Below, piece by piece: positions 11,574 to 23,594 of a DNA stretch of 64,000 bases (position 1 is its first letter; each line of letters begins with the position of its first letter). Source of the DNA: Maratus speciosus. Lineage: Eukaryota > Arthropoda > Arachnida > Araneae > Salticidae. The notes under the pieces are model-generated. The model saw only the letters and a program-made list of their open reading frames with translations, had not been told where the DNA came from and did no database searches. The translations under genes and the position numbers were made by a program. Location: the NCBI GenBank assembly GCA_963932465.1, contig OZ010798.1, positions 17,964,981-18,028,980 of the forward strand. The letters run 5' to 3'.

Positions 11574-12433
11574 TAACATCTAAAAAAATTAAAATTTTGA
11601 AGCTTTAAGAATCATGATACCCCTTAACATATTTTGAACTTGACTGTTTGCATAGTGCTTGTATAAGTCTTACTTTGAGAATTAAGTTTTATTAAAATTA
11701 TTGCAACAGCTAATGTAGTAGTAGTTGCCACTTTATCAAATCAAATTTGTGCAATAGATTTTAATAAGTTATGCAGCCAATTACAACATGCAACAAAAGT
11801 AACACACTTTACATTCTGCGAATTCAATTGATGCATAAAAGCAGTTGATTCTATTAACTAGTGATGTGTGAATGTGACATGTACTATACATCTGTTAACT
11901 CATTGAAAACAAGTAATATAAAAATTTTGTTTTTAAATTCAATTCCTACTTAGGTCATCAAAGAAAAATTTAATAGAATCCCTTAAGCTAATATTAGTTT
12001 TTGTTGCATTAAAATATCTCAATTTGTTGATTTTCTATAAGCAAGTAGGTTTACAATGAAAGTCTATGGGAATTTGGCGAAATATTAGAGATATCGCCAA
12101 GTTGGCGTCAATTTTGGCGACATATCGCCAAATTGAGCGATATATCGCCAAGTTGGCGACAAACTTGGTGGTATTTGGCGACAGAACAGGGTCCCCCCCT
12201 ATGGTAACCCCTTATTGAAAATACTTTTATTGATCTTCAATAACCAATGGCCGCCATTTTGTTTCCCATGCAAAACTGAAATTAATTAATTAAAATTTAA
12301 TGAATGAATTAATATTTGAAAAAACTGTATTAACATCCATTGTCATCCAGTACAAGTTTAAAAAAATTTATTTCAACTTGATAGGATGAATAATGAGTAT
12401 TTTATTAGCGAATGAAAATTTGAACAAGATATA
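11574..12433. other. AT-rich stretch with TTGGCGA/TCGCCAA cluster
   Basis: No gene is seen. 12072-12185 holds a cluster of inverted TTGGCGA and TCGCCAA heptamers next to CAGGGTCCCC, resembling the subterminal repeats of a hAT-type end. Confidence 0.45.
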
Positions 12434-14185
12434 CAGTGAAACCTCTGAATAGCGGCCACCAGTGGGAGCACAATAAAGTGGCCGTACTTCGGAGGTTACC
12501 GTTATTCAGAGGTTCCACATTTTAAAAGGTCAAAATTACATTACATTAAAATCAAAACCATTGTCAAAAATTATTTAATTTTTACAGTTAAAAAATACAT
12601 ACTATTATACATACTATTATTTTATAATGAAATCACTTATCCGTTTTTTTTAAGCATCTTTCTTTATGCATAATCATTCTTGAGTGAGCGCAAAATTTTT
12701 AATTTCTCTTTAGCTAAAAAGAACATCAGAATATGATTTTACGCTACAATTTTGTGATAATTCCATATATAATCCGATTCATTTTCGTCATTACTCTTAT
12801 TCTCTTGGCCTTGCTTTCTATCAGTTCTTCTATCGTATTAAAAGTAGTAACTGCCAAATCCTTATCTACATTCACGTACTCACTGGATTTAATGGACATT
12901 CCGACGCTATTTAAAATATCATTTAACTCAGTATCATCTACGATTATTTCTGTATTTTCGGATTCCTGATTTGGAGAAATCTGTCATTAAATTTCACTTT
13001 GAATTCTATAGAATTGCAGTCAAAATTAACAAACAAACAAACATAAAAAAAAAATCCCTGCCGGCTCGGGCCTACAGGCGGAGGTAGATTTCGATGTTAA
13101 GTACTAAATTCTCCAACAAAACTTAAATCAAGATTAGAGATAAATCCCAGTTTCTTCACAAAGAGCGAGCTTTAGGGAGCTAAACTTTTTGTGAAAATTG
13201 TAATATACACGAATACACACACACATATATATGGAATAGGTTTAAAAAATGGCTACAAAAAATTCAGAGAACCTTAAAGTGTTAAAATATGTTAATATTT
13301 CCATAGTCGGGTTTTTATCATGTTTTAATACGTTTCTTCAAACTTACATGGCGTTACATATTCACCTGCTGAGGTCCATTATATTTCCAATATGACGCAA
13401 TATACATATTTTTTTAATTCGTCAAACTATTTATTTTGAGTTTTCATGCTGAAATCTTGCTCTAGGAAACTTATGACGTAATATTCAATTTGTTTTCAAT
13501 TTGTCAAACTATTTAATTTTACACGTGAAAATTTTGCAAAAGAAAAGTAGTAATTGTTGTGGTGAGAATTTTATTATTTGTTTTTTTTTAATTGTTGGCA
13601 ACTGCTATAACGAAAAACTTTTATTTTTTTCCTGCCATTGTTGTGTAAGAGCTGGTTTTATCAGAATCATGTTAAGACAGTATTCAAAATTTTGAACCCT
13701 CCCCATTGCCACCCTCTTGGGCTGATTTCGCCCATTTTCAATCCCCGCCGAGATATTAGCCATCTCAAAGTTGTTGGCGAGTTTGAAGATGATTCGTGCA
13801 TAATTGCGACTTTTATCGTGCGGACAAAATTTAGTACATTCATACATACATATATATATATATACTTTTTAGGTGGGGGTGATTTTGGGTTCCTGGGGTC
13901 CTATAATGAAAAGTTATGAAGGAATTTTTCAAAAGTCGCACCATGGTAACGACTGCAATAGGTAGTATTTCTTACGAAATCCACCTAAAACTGACAACTA
14001 TATAAAAATGTGAGAATAAGAAACATTTGAAAATAAAAATGCTGTGGAGTGGCCGTTATTCGGAATTTGTAGTTCAGAGGTTTAGTGTAATGTTATTTCT
14101 ATGAAAGAGATTCGGTAACACTAAAACATGACCGGTATTCGGAGGTTACCGTTGCTCGGAGTGACAGTTGTATGAGATTTCACAG
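12434..14185. mobile_element. Tigger/pogo-type element, 1.75 kb
   Basis: The left end CAGTGAAACCTCTGAATAGC and the right end (inverted, CTGTGAAATCTCATAC, ending at 14185) are flanked by TA. GAGGTTACCGTTATTCAGAG-type words recur near both ends. It contains a transposase tail on the minus strand (12744-12984). The rest is degraded. Confidence 0.65.
12744..12984 (-). pseudogene. Tigger-type transposase C-terminal remnant
   Basis: The minus strand is open for 80 codons between a TGA (12985-12987) and a TAG (12744-12746). It reads acidic, with VDDTELNDILNSVG followed by EYVNVDKDLAVTTFNTIEEL. The pattern of an acidic region, a V-D-x-D-L-A strand and an EEL helix resembles the C-terminal part of pogo/Tigger (CENP-B-like) transposases. 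The position inside a Tigger-type TIR pair supports this. No catalytic region is left. The plus-strand frame at 12733-12969 is its shadow. Confidence 0.55.
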
Positions 14186-14473
14186 TATAAATAAATAGAG
14201 GGAGAGTGTGAACTAATAGTAGGAATTGAAAAATAATTTATTATTCAAATCTTATTAAATAATAGCAACATTATTAAGTGTTTGGGCGCATAATAGTTAA
14301 GCGAAATCCCTTTATTTCAACAGCTTTTCTGGTGAGTGCAAAATAAAGCACTAAAAGAACATTAAGATGCTATGAAAATTCAGGGTTCTTTTTTACTGAA
14401 AAATGTGGTCTGAAACCAGAATTGTTATTTACAAAAAGGCATTTCTTATGCATATTTTCTAATGAAATAATAT
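14186..14473. other. Unassigned AT-rich stretch
   Basis: No feature seen. Confidence 0.4.
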
Positions 14474-14502
14474 TTAAGGCGGTTCTCAAGTCCACTGCTT
14501 AT

Positions 14503-15735
14503 GGAGACTCTTCACTCACTTGAAAACACCGGCTCCGTAGTGTTAAACTTATGGGAAGGTTGTTTTCGAATTTCTTGTTTAAATTTGAATATTTTTAAAC
14601 GATTTTTTTTTGCAAAAGATAGATGAGATCGATCTTTAATATGACTATTTTTTACTTTTTCGATTTCAGATGCAGATTTTTTAAGTAAAGGTACTTTCAC
14701 TTTCGCAACCGGTTTCGAAAATGAAAGTATCTTTATTTAAAAAATCTGCAACCGAAATCGAAAAAGCAAAAAATAGCCATAATAAAGATCGATCTCAGTT
14801 ATCTTAGGGGCTGTGCATATATAACGTTATCACTTTTTTGTCAATTTTGGACCCCCTCCCCCCCTTACGATATCATACGTTATCATCCCTCGAATCCCCC
14901 CCCCCCCCGTAATGATATCGTTATCAATGTCTAAAAATTCTTTTAATTTTTTAATTTTTTTCTTTTGCTTGGAGTGATATACAAATATATGGATACAGGT
15001 ATTTTTCGCATACTTCATTGATTCATATGAAGAGAACTCTAAATATCACTTTATATATGAAATAACTTTTTATCAAATAACACTTAAAAGAATAAGTTAC
15101 TATTTAAAAGTATTTTATAATAGCTTTTTGTTACATAATACATTCAACAGTAATAATGTTTTCTTGCACTTGCCCTTCACAGGGGGGGAGGGGAGGGGGG
15201 GGCAGAGCTTCTTATCACCAAAACAGGTAAACAACATTATTTCTCTTTTATTTACTAGTAAACACAGGTATCATTTGAAACATACATCGCATATGGTTTC
15301 TCGAACAGCGAATTATATACACATACACATATAACAGAAGAAATAGGAAATTTGGAATTAAATAATTTTATAATCATTTAATTATTTTAATAATAATTTT
15401 GCATTTTCATATAAATAGATAACAGACTAAAAAAAGATAACATTCTATTTTGATGTAAAAGCCAAGTTATAAATAAAAAGAGAAAATTTTGGTTGGATAA
15501 AAAATGATAACGATATCAAAAGACGAACTCCCCCTCCCCCTAGAGATATCTAACGATATCATTTGCCAGACTCCCCCTCCCCCCTAAAATGATAACGTTA
15601 TATATGCACAGCCCCTTATGCAAAAAAAAGATCTTATTAAAATATTCAAATTAAAACGAAAAATTCGAAAACAACCTGCCCATAGGTTTAACATTACAGA
15701 ACATTGGTTGTTTTCAAGTGAGTGAAGAGTCCCCT
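14503..15735. mobile_element. Foldback MITE split by a Harbinger-type element
   Basis: ACTCTTCACTCACTTGAAAAC near the left end pairs with its complement near 15715-15733, and pairing continues through both arms. TTA lies on both sides (CTGCTTA and CCCCTTAAC). The 47-kb copy of the host element is continuous at this point, which supports an insertion. Arms are related to 7914-8333. Confidence 0.6.
14817..15615. mobile_element. PIF/Harbinger-type MITE, 799 bp
   Basis: Termini are GGGGCTGTGCATATATAACG and its exact complement at 15596-15615, with TTA duplicated at 14814-14816 and 15616-15618. TTA targets and GGG-starting TIRs fit PIF/Harbinger. Internal GATAACGATATC-type palindromes and C-runs occur near both ends. 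No transposase. Confidence 0.65.
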
Positions 15736-16906
15736 TAACAAGCGCAGAGCTGATTATAGCAATGATTTGGAATTAAAAGACATTTTCCTTTTTTGATAAA
15801 TTATTTATCGAGTTATAGGCGATTTTGAGAGACATGACAATTGGTTTTTCTCTCTTCGCTGACTGGTATTTCTCCTTTTGTCCCAAAATTCAGCTCAAAA
15901 CGTCAGCTGTGACAGAATTTTCTGAAAGATCCTTTGCCAAGGGCTGACTCAGGGAGGGTGCAGAGGGGGCATGTGCCACAGGTGCCAGAACAAAAGGCAA
16001 AGGAGGGTGCTAAATGATGATTTTGTTTGTTGTTTCATACAAAAATGTATATATATATATATATATGAAATACAAAGAAACTCGCAAGCTAATGTTAAAC
16101 CTATGGGTGAGTTCTTTTCAAATTTGTGAAAGTGAAAGTAACTTTATAAAAAACAAATCTGCAACCAAAATCGAAAAAAAGGTAAACACTAACCAGGTTA
16201 GAATTCAGTCTCAGCTATTCTGAGCAAGGAAAAAAATTATTTGAAACTATTAATATGCAAGGGAGAAATTTTAAAAAGAATGCTCCCATAGGTTTCACAT
16301 TAGCAATCCAGTTTCTTCACAAGACTAGCGTAGGCTCTTAACGCTCAAGATAATGTTAATCCTATGGGAGCGTTTTTATATATTTCTTACTAGCATTTTA
16401 ATTATTATTAAAAAAGTTTCATTTTTTAAGGATTTTTTTTTTTTTTTTTATGTATAGGATACCTGCTGTCGATAACTTTTATTGCGCATGAAGAGTGGGG
16501 GGAAGGGAGGGTGCCAAAATCCATGTTTGCCCCGGGTGCAAAAAAAAAAGGCTAGTTTCGGCCCTGCTTGCATTTACAAAGAAATGGAAAATGTCTTTCA
16601 ATTACATAGTTTCTGAATTCACCTGGCATTTCATGCATTTCCAAACGAAAATGAATTAAAACTTGGGTCATAAAGTTGCCCCTTTGGATTTGAGAACAGC
16701 TTTAATACACTCATGATGCGCGTCATAGTGAAATATATAGAATTTTAAATCCTTTAAAGAGAAAAGAATGGACTTCTGATCAAAGATTACTTTGAATTAC
16801 AGTACAATAAATAAAAATTTTAATTTCAATCATGAAGTATAAAAAAAGGGTGCTTTCTATTTGTGTAATTAAAACAAATTTAAGAGAGTAATAAAAGAAC
16901 ATTATA

Positions 16907-17843
16907 CAGTCAACTCCTTCTAATCCGCACAGCTTGGGACCAAAGGTGGCAAAGGTTGTGTAGATTATAGAATTTTGCTGATTATAGGTCATTACTTTGT
17001 TTACATTTTTTCCCCTGTAAATTTACAGTAAATTAATTGTTCATGCATAAATTAATTGGCAAAAAAGATAGATATTGTAACACATTGGGTTATTTAATCA
17101 AAAAAAGCATTATTATTTTTATTTTTTTTTACAGCTGCTTTTGTCTATTTTCATAATTATCAAACATATTATCAATTGTATTTAATTGAGAACTTCTTTT
17201 GGTCTAGTATTTTTTCTTGGAGTCTATTTATAGTCTAGTTTATAGTTTTGTTCTATAACAAAACTGAAGAAAATCCAGATATTTATAACCAGTTGCCAAA
17301 CCCTGCTCAAGAGTTACTTTTCCATCTTCATCATCAGACTGTGTGAGAATTATCCTGATTTTCAGTAGAGTTTAACAGAGAAGTACTTTTAATGCAATCA
17401 TCTGGTGAAATTTTCTGTATATGGAGCTTCATTTTGGGAGGATATCCATTCAATTACATTTTTCTCCATTCAAGATATCAGACACAACAGTTAGTGAGTT
17501 TTTTACAAACATAAAAGATCTGCAGATTTCTTTTTTCCATTATCCAAACTGAAGCCACCGTAGTCAATATCACTGTCTAAATGCTGGGGACACACACAAA
17601 AAACTTCATTTTCGACCTCCCCCCCCCCCCATCTGAAAAATAAATTTTTACTTCATTGAATTGCCCAAGTTTAGGGGAGCAAAAACTAATTGCCTCCAAT
17701 CAATCAAAACAATCAAATTCTCTCCATTTTAAATTTCTTTCGCAAAGTTAATGGAAACTGAATTTTCAATGTTTACATCTAAAACAGTGTGCGGATTATA
17801 GGTGTTTGCGGATTATAGAGTTGTGGATTAGAGGGAGTTGACA
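16907..17843. mobile_element. Tigger-type element B, 937 bp
   Basis: Left CAGTCAACTCCTTCTAATCC and right inverted GAGGGAGTTGACA, with TA flanks (16905-16906, 17844-17845). Words such as GCGGATTATAG recur at the ends. It keeps a broken transposase tail on the minus strand. The right end lies only about 8-11 bp from a candidate exon boundary. Confidence 0.7.
17230..17475 (-). pseudogene. Tigger-type transposase C-terminal remnant in element B
   Basis: The minus strand reads, across frameshifts and stops, KNVIEWISSQNEAPYTENF, then DDCIKSTSLLNSTENQDN, then SDDEDGKVTLEQGLATGYK followed by YLDFLQ. An acidic linker followed by a short leucine-bearing helix is what the end of pogo/Tigger transposases looks like. 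It ties the CAGTCAACTCC/CAGTAGACTCC repeat family to Tigger. Not functional. Confidence 0.5.
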
Positions 17844-17854
17844 TATCATACCAG

Positions 17855-17968
17855 AGAATCCATACTGATAGAGAAGATGCTGCTGCAGCAATAAGTAGCG
17901 CCGTAATTGTAGGAGGAACTGAAAGGTCAGCAAGACTGAATGTAGATGTACCTAAACAGAAAAACAAG
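17855..17968 (+). CDS. Candidate internal exon, unrecognised (strand uncertain)
   Basis: The plus strand has 38 codons with no stop, ending at a donor (AAACAAG/GTATAATC). They read RIHTDREDAAAAISSAVIVG, then GTERSARLNVDVPKQKNK. Codon first positions are strongly purine-rich (about 33 of 38), as in real coding sequence, but the upstream acceptor (CATACCAG) has no pyrimidine tract because Tigger element B ends 11 bp before it. The minus strand of the same interval (17951 to 17852) has a better pair of splice signals: TTTTTCTGTTTAG acceptor and CTG/GTATGA donor, with two open frames, neither in phase with the F-box exon. I favour coding on plus by composition, but the strand is not settled and the protein is unknown to me. 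Confidence 0.4.
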
Positions 17969-18084
17969 GTATAATCATAAAAAAGAAATAACTATTAACA
18001 AAGTTTTAAAAAAAAAAAACTTTACAATAGATAGTAAATTCATGCAAGAATAATAAAGACAATTCTCTTTAACACTCTCCAACA

Positions 18085-19330
18085 TAGTTGAAAAGTATTT
18101 ATGACTTTGATTTCTCTGTCTGTATGGCTGTCAGTTTGAGCTCTAACTCTTGTAAATATACTCGGATTGCCCTGAATTTTTTGTATGTTATTGACGTTTA
18201 CTATAGTACAATCGCTGTTGAAAATGCAGTATGTAGCACAAAGAGGATAAAAATATTCTGTTACATTACGGTAATTAAGAAAAAAAATGTTTAAAGTTCA
18301 TTTTAATGATGTTACACCATTTTAAACATAATGAAATTGATATGCATTTATGAAGTGCACTAAGTCATGCATTCTATGGAATATGGGGTGCAAAGCATCA
18401 ACTATTCATTTACAGGGCCATGCAAAAGAACTTCATTGAATAATGGTGTACAGGGGAAAATTATTTGCAACGTAGTTTAGTTTTGTTACATTGTTTCAAA
18501 TATAATGAAATTGATATAGATTACTGAGGCTTACTACAAAACACTTGTTGTACAGCATGATAAACATGGCATTTATCATTAATTTACAGAGACACACAAG
18601 CATTCGAATGCGGTATTGTATATGAAGTACTGTCTAATAGCTAGAAGTGCGATTTCATTCATGTTTAAATTGAACTAACTAAACATTTGCATACTATGTG
18701 GTGTGTATAAATGCTATACATCATATACAGGGCTATACAAAAAGAATTCGTAAGTATTGTGGAATACCTGCATGATGGCTTAAAAGTGTCTTTTAACTGA
18801 TTTGTGCATTTACAATTTTAACCATAGTTAGTAGTATATTAAAAGATGTTTGAATATAAATAAAATCATGTACAGGGCCATGCAAAGAACTGGATACATG
18901 GACTTCTAGGGATGATAATGTCTGAGAGTTTGATTTCAGTAGTTTTAATCATGTTTTAGCCTGAATTAAATTTTAACTTGGGTACTATGTGGGGCATATA
19001 AAAATCTATTGGTAATATACAGAGCTGTACAAAAAAATTCAAGTATATTTCCGTCTATTGGTAGAAATTTCTGAAGGTAAATTTTCAATTTATTATACAT
19101 TTTCTTACTAAAATAAATTTTAGTATACTATGTAAAATATATACAAATCTGTAGATTAAATACAGGGCGGCACAAAAATTTTTTGACTACTTTTCCGCCT
19201 ATGGACAGTGACTGCTGAAATCTAGTTTCTAAATGTATTATGCATTTTCTAAAATGTTTACTTCGATATTTTTTTTTATCTTATTAAATAGCAAAGTTTC
19301 ATTAAAGAATTCTGGAAGTGTTGGAAAATG
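18085..19330. repeat. Second Helentron-like repeat family, ~145-bp tandem units
   Basis: It opens with CTCTCCAACATAGTTGAAAA and a CTGTCTGTATGGCTGTC stretch. There follow at least six units marked by TACAGGGCCATGCAAAAGAA-like words at about 18417, 18592, 18727, 18876, 19017 and 19161 (spacing 135-175). It closes near GAAGTGTTGGAAAATG. A fragment of the same family lies at 2785-2975. Confidence 0.5.
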
Positions 19331-20252
19331 TTTGATAATCTATGCGTGGTGCATAATTTTTCTTTCTTGTCTTAATTATATTCTCATCTTACAATAAATA
19401 AAAATATTTAAAATTCTCCTATTCCAGGAAGCAACAAATAGGATTTACTTATTTAATCAATTTATTTTTTTTAAAAAGACATATAATAATATTTCAAACA
19501 GAGATCGACCGAAAATTCGTTTTCGTTTTTGTTCAACGTCATTCATTCAACAACCTTTGTCGTCTTTCGTTCGACTCCAAATCCGAGTTTTGGCGTAAAT
19601 GCGAGTGCAAATTCTGCCGTACCAAAACTATCTGTATTCCAAAAATCTTGTTTCGTCCTTTGGGAATTTTCAACATTACTCATTCATTTGAGCTGTATCG
19701 GCTCATATATGACACTCTTTATTGTTATGAACTTCACTGTTTATAACCATCAATGATGACTGACTCAAGACGTGAGTGCAAATTATAAAGCAAGCATGCA
19801 TAAATGACTCAACTTTGATGACACTTTCTACTTGCTCAATTAAAGCAGCAGACTTAACCTTAATAGAATATTTTAAAGTTTAAAACCACAGAAGTATTTT
19901 GAATACTCTTTGAGAAAGATCTAGTATAACAGATGACCATTTACAAAAATCATTATGAAAGAAAAATCGAGTTATGTATAATTAAACATTTTTTAATGAG
20001 ATGAAATTCATATAAAATTATTTTGTGTCATTGATGAATGAATTACATTTTATTTTATATGAAAATAAAAAGTTTTGACAGAGGCACTGAGAGCCAACTT
20101 GGGCCAAACATATAATTACATGTATAATTAATTAATAATTATGTATAGTTATGTACGTGTTAATTAGTTGAAATATTTTTGAGATGTTTTCATTTTCAGC
20201 CTTAAAAATCTGTTTCGATCAATCCTTAATTTTAAAGTAAAATATAAATATA
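19331..20252. other. Unassigned stretch
   Basis: GAGATCGACCGAAAATTCG (19501) looks like the end of a hAT-type element followed by pyrimidine-rich sequence, but I find no partner end. No gene is seen. Confidence 0.35.
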
Positions 20253-21037
20253 CAGTAGACTCCCTCAAATCCGCACAGCTTGGGATCAGAGGTTGTGCGG
20301 ATTTTAGAATTTTGCGGATTTCTGGTCATTGATTTGTTTACATTTTTGAAACATTAATTTGATTGGTAGTTAAGCAAGGGAAATTATAATGAATGCTTAC
20401 AATAAAGTGAAACATTCAAATAAGTAAAATATTAAAATAATTTATTAGTTTAAAAGTAAGTAATTATTAAAATAGTTATGTAAAATAAAAAATATTAAAA
20501 TATTACGAATGAAATCGATTCAATTCGATTCCAAAAGTCCTATGCTGCCATCTAGTGATAGCAAGGAGAACAGTGTTAATGCTATTATCAGTATATATAG
20601 CTTATTGCACTCACTGTAACTTTTTTCATTGTTATTTAGAATCCTGAATGCTTTTCTTATACTGCTTTGTATGTTTAGAAATAAATTTGTCTATAATTTA
20701 AAAAACAAATCCCGCGAACAATAATTTAAAAATCGCATTCCGGTTCGTGGATTTTTCCATTTCGAACCCTGGAATTTTTGATATAGATATGCTAATTTAT
20801 ATCAAAATCAAAAGTAATGTAAATTTATTTAGTAATAAATCAGCTGTAATAGCCAAAAGAGAATGATTAACAAAAAAAATTAGTAAAAAAAAACATTGCG
20901 ATAGTCGCTGATTTCCGTGCCATCTTGAATTTTGTTCCTGCAACTTAACTGTAAATTTCATTGTTTACATCTGAAAAAAATACGCGGATTTTAGGCGTTT
21001 GTGGATTTTAGGGACGCGGATTTAAGGGAGTCTGCTG
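20253..21037. mobile_element. Tigger-type MITE C, 785 bp
   Basis: CAGTAGACTCCCTCAAATCC at the left, inverted GGGAGTCTGCTG at the right, TA on both sides. Highly similar to element A in reverse orientation, including TGCCATCTAGTGATAGC in the core. Non-coding. Confidence 0.75.
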
Positions 21038-22036
21038 TATTATATGTATGTACATTTATATATTATATTCATATAAACATATAATTTACTAATGATTAAA
21101 AAATGAAAAAAAATAAGAACAGACAAAATAAAAGTTTTCATATATGATACGTTTCTTGATGAAAATTTTTTAATGATCCAACTGTTAAAAAACTATCTTA
21201 TGCCATTTTATAGCCATTCATCATTTCTGTGACTTATTTATCACCATTTTTAGTACATAATATCAGTAAGGTAATAAATTCATTTCAATCATTTAAGTAT
21301 CTGAACAGGAAAGAAAAATTACCAAATATATTTATATGAAAATGTTAAAAGAATTACTTTTAAATGATTAAAATACATATTAATATGAAATATTTAATAG
21401 CATTAATTTTATTCTACCATTCCTGACATAAATATTTGAGTGAGGCAGAGAAACATGTTCTTTTATTACATGTGTAAATATCCTTTAGAATTAGACAAAT
21501 TTAACAAAAAAGTATTGCTAAATGCACTTGCTGTTATAATGACGAGCATTAAATTTGATACACATAATTATGAAAGGAAGCACTGAAAAAAAAAAAAGTT
21601 GTAAATTGTACATCAAATGTGACAAATGAGGGACGTTTGTACTATTAGTTTTATAAATATATTCAGATCTTGGTACAATACATGTTGCACTTCTTATGCA
21701 AAAATGCACAAATACAAAATTGATTACAGCTCTATATATTAAATACAGTAATATGGAAAAATAATAGGACTCCATCTTAAATAGGACATCATCATCATAG
21801 CAACCTAGATTCATGACCTATCATGGGATATCATTGAATTAATTATGTGCGATAGGATTGAATAGAATGAAGAAAACTTTTATTAATATTTTTTTAAGTT
21901 TTGATTCGATTTTCATAAAATTTGAAATGACAAAATTCTGCAACATTTCTATGTATTAAATTTCAATAGAAATACACAAAAAAAACAAACAAACAAAAAA
22001 AAACATGTGTTTTAATGTGTTTTTTTTAGCTTAATA
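21038..22036. other. AT-rich stretch, no gene seen
   Basis: Low-complexity AT-rich sequence. The 98-codon minus frame at 21518-21814 has no recognisable domain and no splice context. Confidence 0.4.
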
Positions 22037-22579
22037 CAGTCAACTCTGTGAAATCTGCCAATGTATAATCTACAAACGTCTATTATCCACACTACACGTT
22101 GGATTGTAAACAATGAAAATCGTCATTAACAATTAAACTTATAAAGTTAAATTTGATATATAATTTTTTTCAGTTATCAATTTTCCAATGAATAAATATT
22201 TAAATTTCCTTGAGTAACAAAATTTTATCCCAGGAAAAGAAGTAATAAGTGTTCATAGACTACAGAAAAAAATTATTGACAACAAAGCAAAACTGAAACT
22301 ACCATTGTATTGTGTCAATGTTTAAAATAATGAATAATCAGTAAAATAAGTATAGTATATAATTTAATTTTTCTTTACAATAATTTAGTTATTAAATATA
22401 TCATAACAACATTGCATTGTGTTTTTCTTTTCCACTGTAATTGTAGTTATTGCGCAGTTGTTCCTAATTTGTAGTCAGATTTAAAAAAAAATAAAATGTA
22501 AACAAAGGGATGATCTATAATCTGCAAAAATGTATAATCCACAAAACCCTTTGTCCCTAAGTGTGCAGATTTCACACTG
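22037..22579. mobile_element. Tigger-type MITE E, 543 bp
   Basis: CAGTCAACTCTGTGAAATC at the left and inverted GATTTCACACTG at the right, with TA flanks. Internal words (TATAATCCACAAA) match the family. Confidence 0.6.
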
Positions 22580-22631
22580 TATACTGATCTCAAATAACCT
22601 TAACCCTTTATGTCCCAACAGTACTTTTAAG

Positions 22632-23525
22632 TAGGGAAAGTGGCACACCTTCGGACACGGTACACCTCCGGACAGGTTTATGTTCTGCCCTAGATTTTAA
22701 ATTAACTCTTAACTCTTGCAGATGCAGATAGATAGCAGCACAATCTAACTTTCAGACAAGTTTAGTTTCCATTGATGAAGTAGGCAAGAATTTATTAAGA
22801 TTTTTATTTTGAAAAGATGTCTAGTAACTTTCATCTAAAAGTTTGATAAGTTGCAAAGTGGAATTAGATTGAAAATATTTTTAAATAAAAGGTAATATAA
22901 TGAAATTTAAAGCTTTCTCTATAAAACTGATGTATAATAATAGTTCTAGTGTTAAACTTAACAGCATGACATACAAAAATTTTATACTGGGTATAGGGTG
23001 CACCTTGGGACAGGTGGAGGTGGTGCACTTTGGGACACAAGATATGTCTCACTAACTTTTATTCGAAATATTTTAACAAAAGGATTTTATGTTTAAAACA
23101 TTTTTTATTTCATCTACATTACATGTATTTATTAATAGTTATTATTTCTTCTTTTAAGAAGTCATTAGGCTTATCAATGGCAAATATTAGAAACGTAGAA
23201 TAAAAAAAAAAAAAAAAATGCCGCAATTCATGCTGACAATATTCAGAAAGCTGCAGCAAAAATGTTATCACATTTCAGTTTAAATAAATTTCTTTTCCTC
23301 CACAAACAATTCTATGTATATTGTAATTTAACTATTGAACTTTTTAGATCTATTTTTCACTGTCCCAAAGTGCCTCACCAGGTGGTACACCTTGGGACAA
23401 AGCACAAGTTTAATGAATATATTTTTTTAATTTTTCTATAATGGATATAAGATCAAAAGTTATTTAATAATGTATGCAAAGGCTAAAAGAATGAATATGG
23501 GGTAAAAGTTTGACAATTGATCAAT

Positions 23526-23559
<34 letters not shown>

Positions 23560-23594
23560 AAAAAGTGTCCCATAGTGAGCCATTCTCCCCTACC
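22632..23594. repeat. TIR element with repeated CACCTTGGGACA motif
   Basis: Left GTAGGGAAAGTGGCACACC and right inverted GTAGGGGAGAATGGCTCAC are similar. TTAA lies at or within a few bases of both ends. GGTGCACCTTGGGACA-like words recur at about 22998, 23020 and 23380. An A-run (23529-23556) may hide assembly error. Confidence 0.45.

Larger units (their letters stand above)
14478..16701. mobile_element. TTAA-flanked element, triple-nested
   Basis: TTAA (14474-14477) is followed by GGCGGTTCTCAAGTCC. The right end GGATTTGAGAACAGCT is followed by TTAA (16702-16705). The interior without insertions matches 47020-47444 (for example CAAGCGCA, GAGTTATAGGCGATTTTG-like and CATAAAGTTGCCC). It carries a foldback (14503-15735) and, around 15945-16566, a further insert with an AGGGCTGACTCAGGGAGGG start and a GGCCCTGC end. 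Confidence 0.6.

Noticed and set aside
12733..12969. 78-codon hydrophobic plus frame resembling a membrane protein
   Set aside because: Antisense of an acidic transposase tail; hydrophobicity is a mirror of the acidic codons.
17779..17967. 62-codon minus frame
   Set aside because: Runs through the Tigger end. Only its upstream half (17852-17951) has splice signals, and it is out of phase with the F-box exon. Kept only as an alternative in the exon entry.
21518..21814. 98-codon minus frame
   Set aside because: AT-rich, no domain, no coding-like codon pattern.
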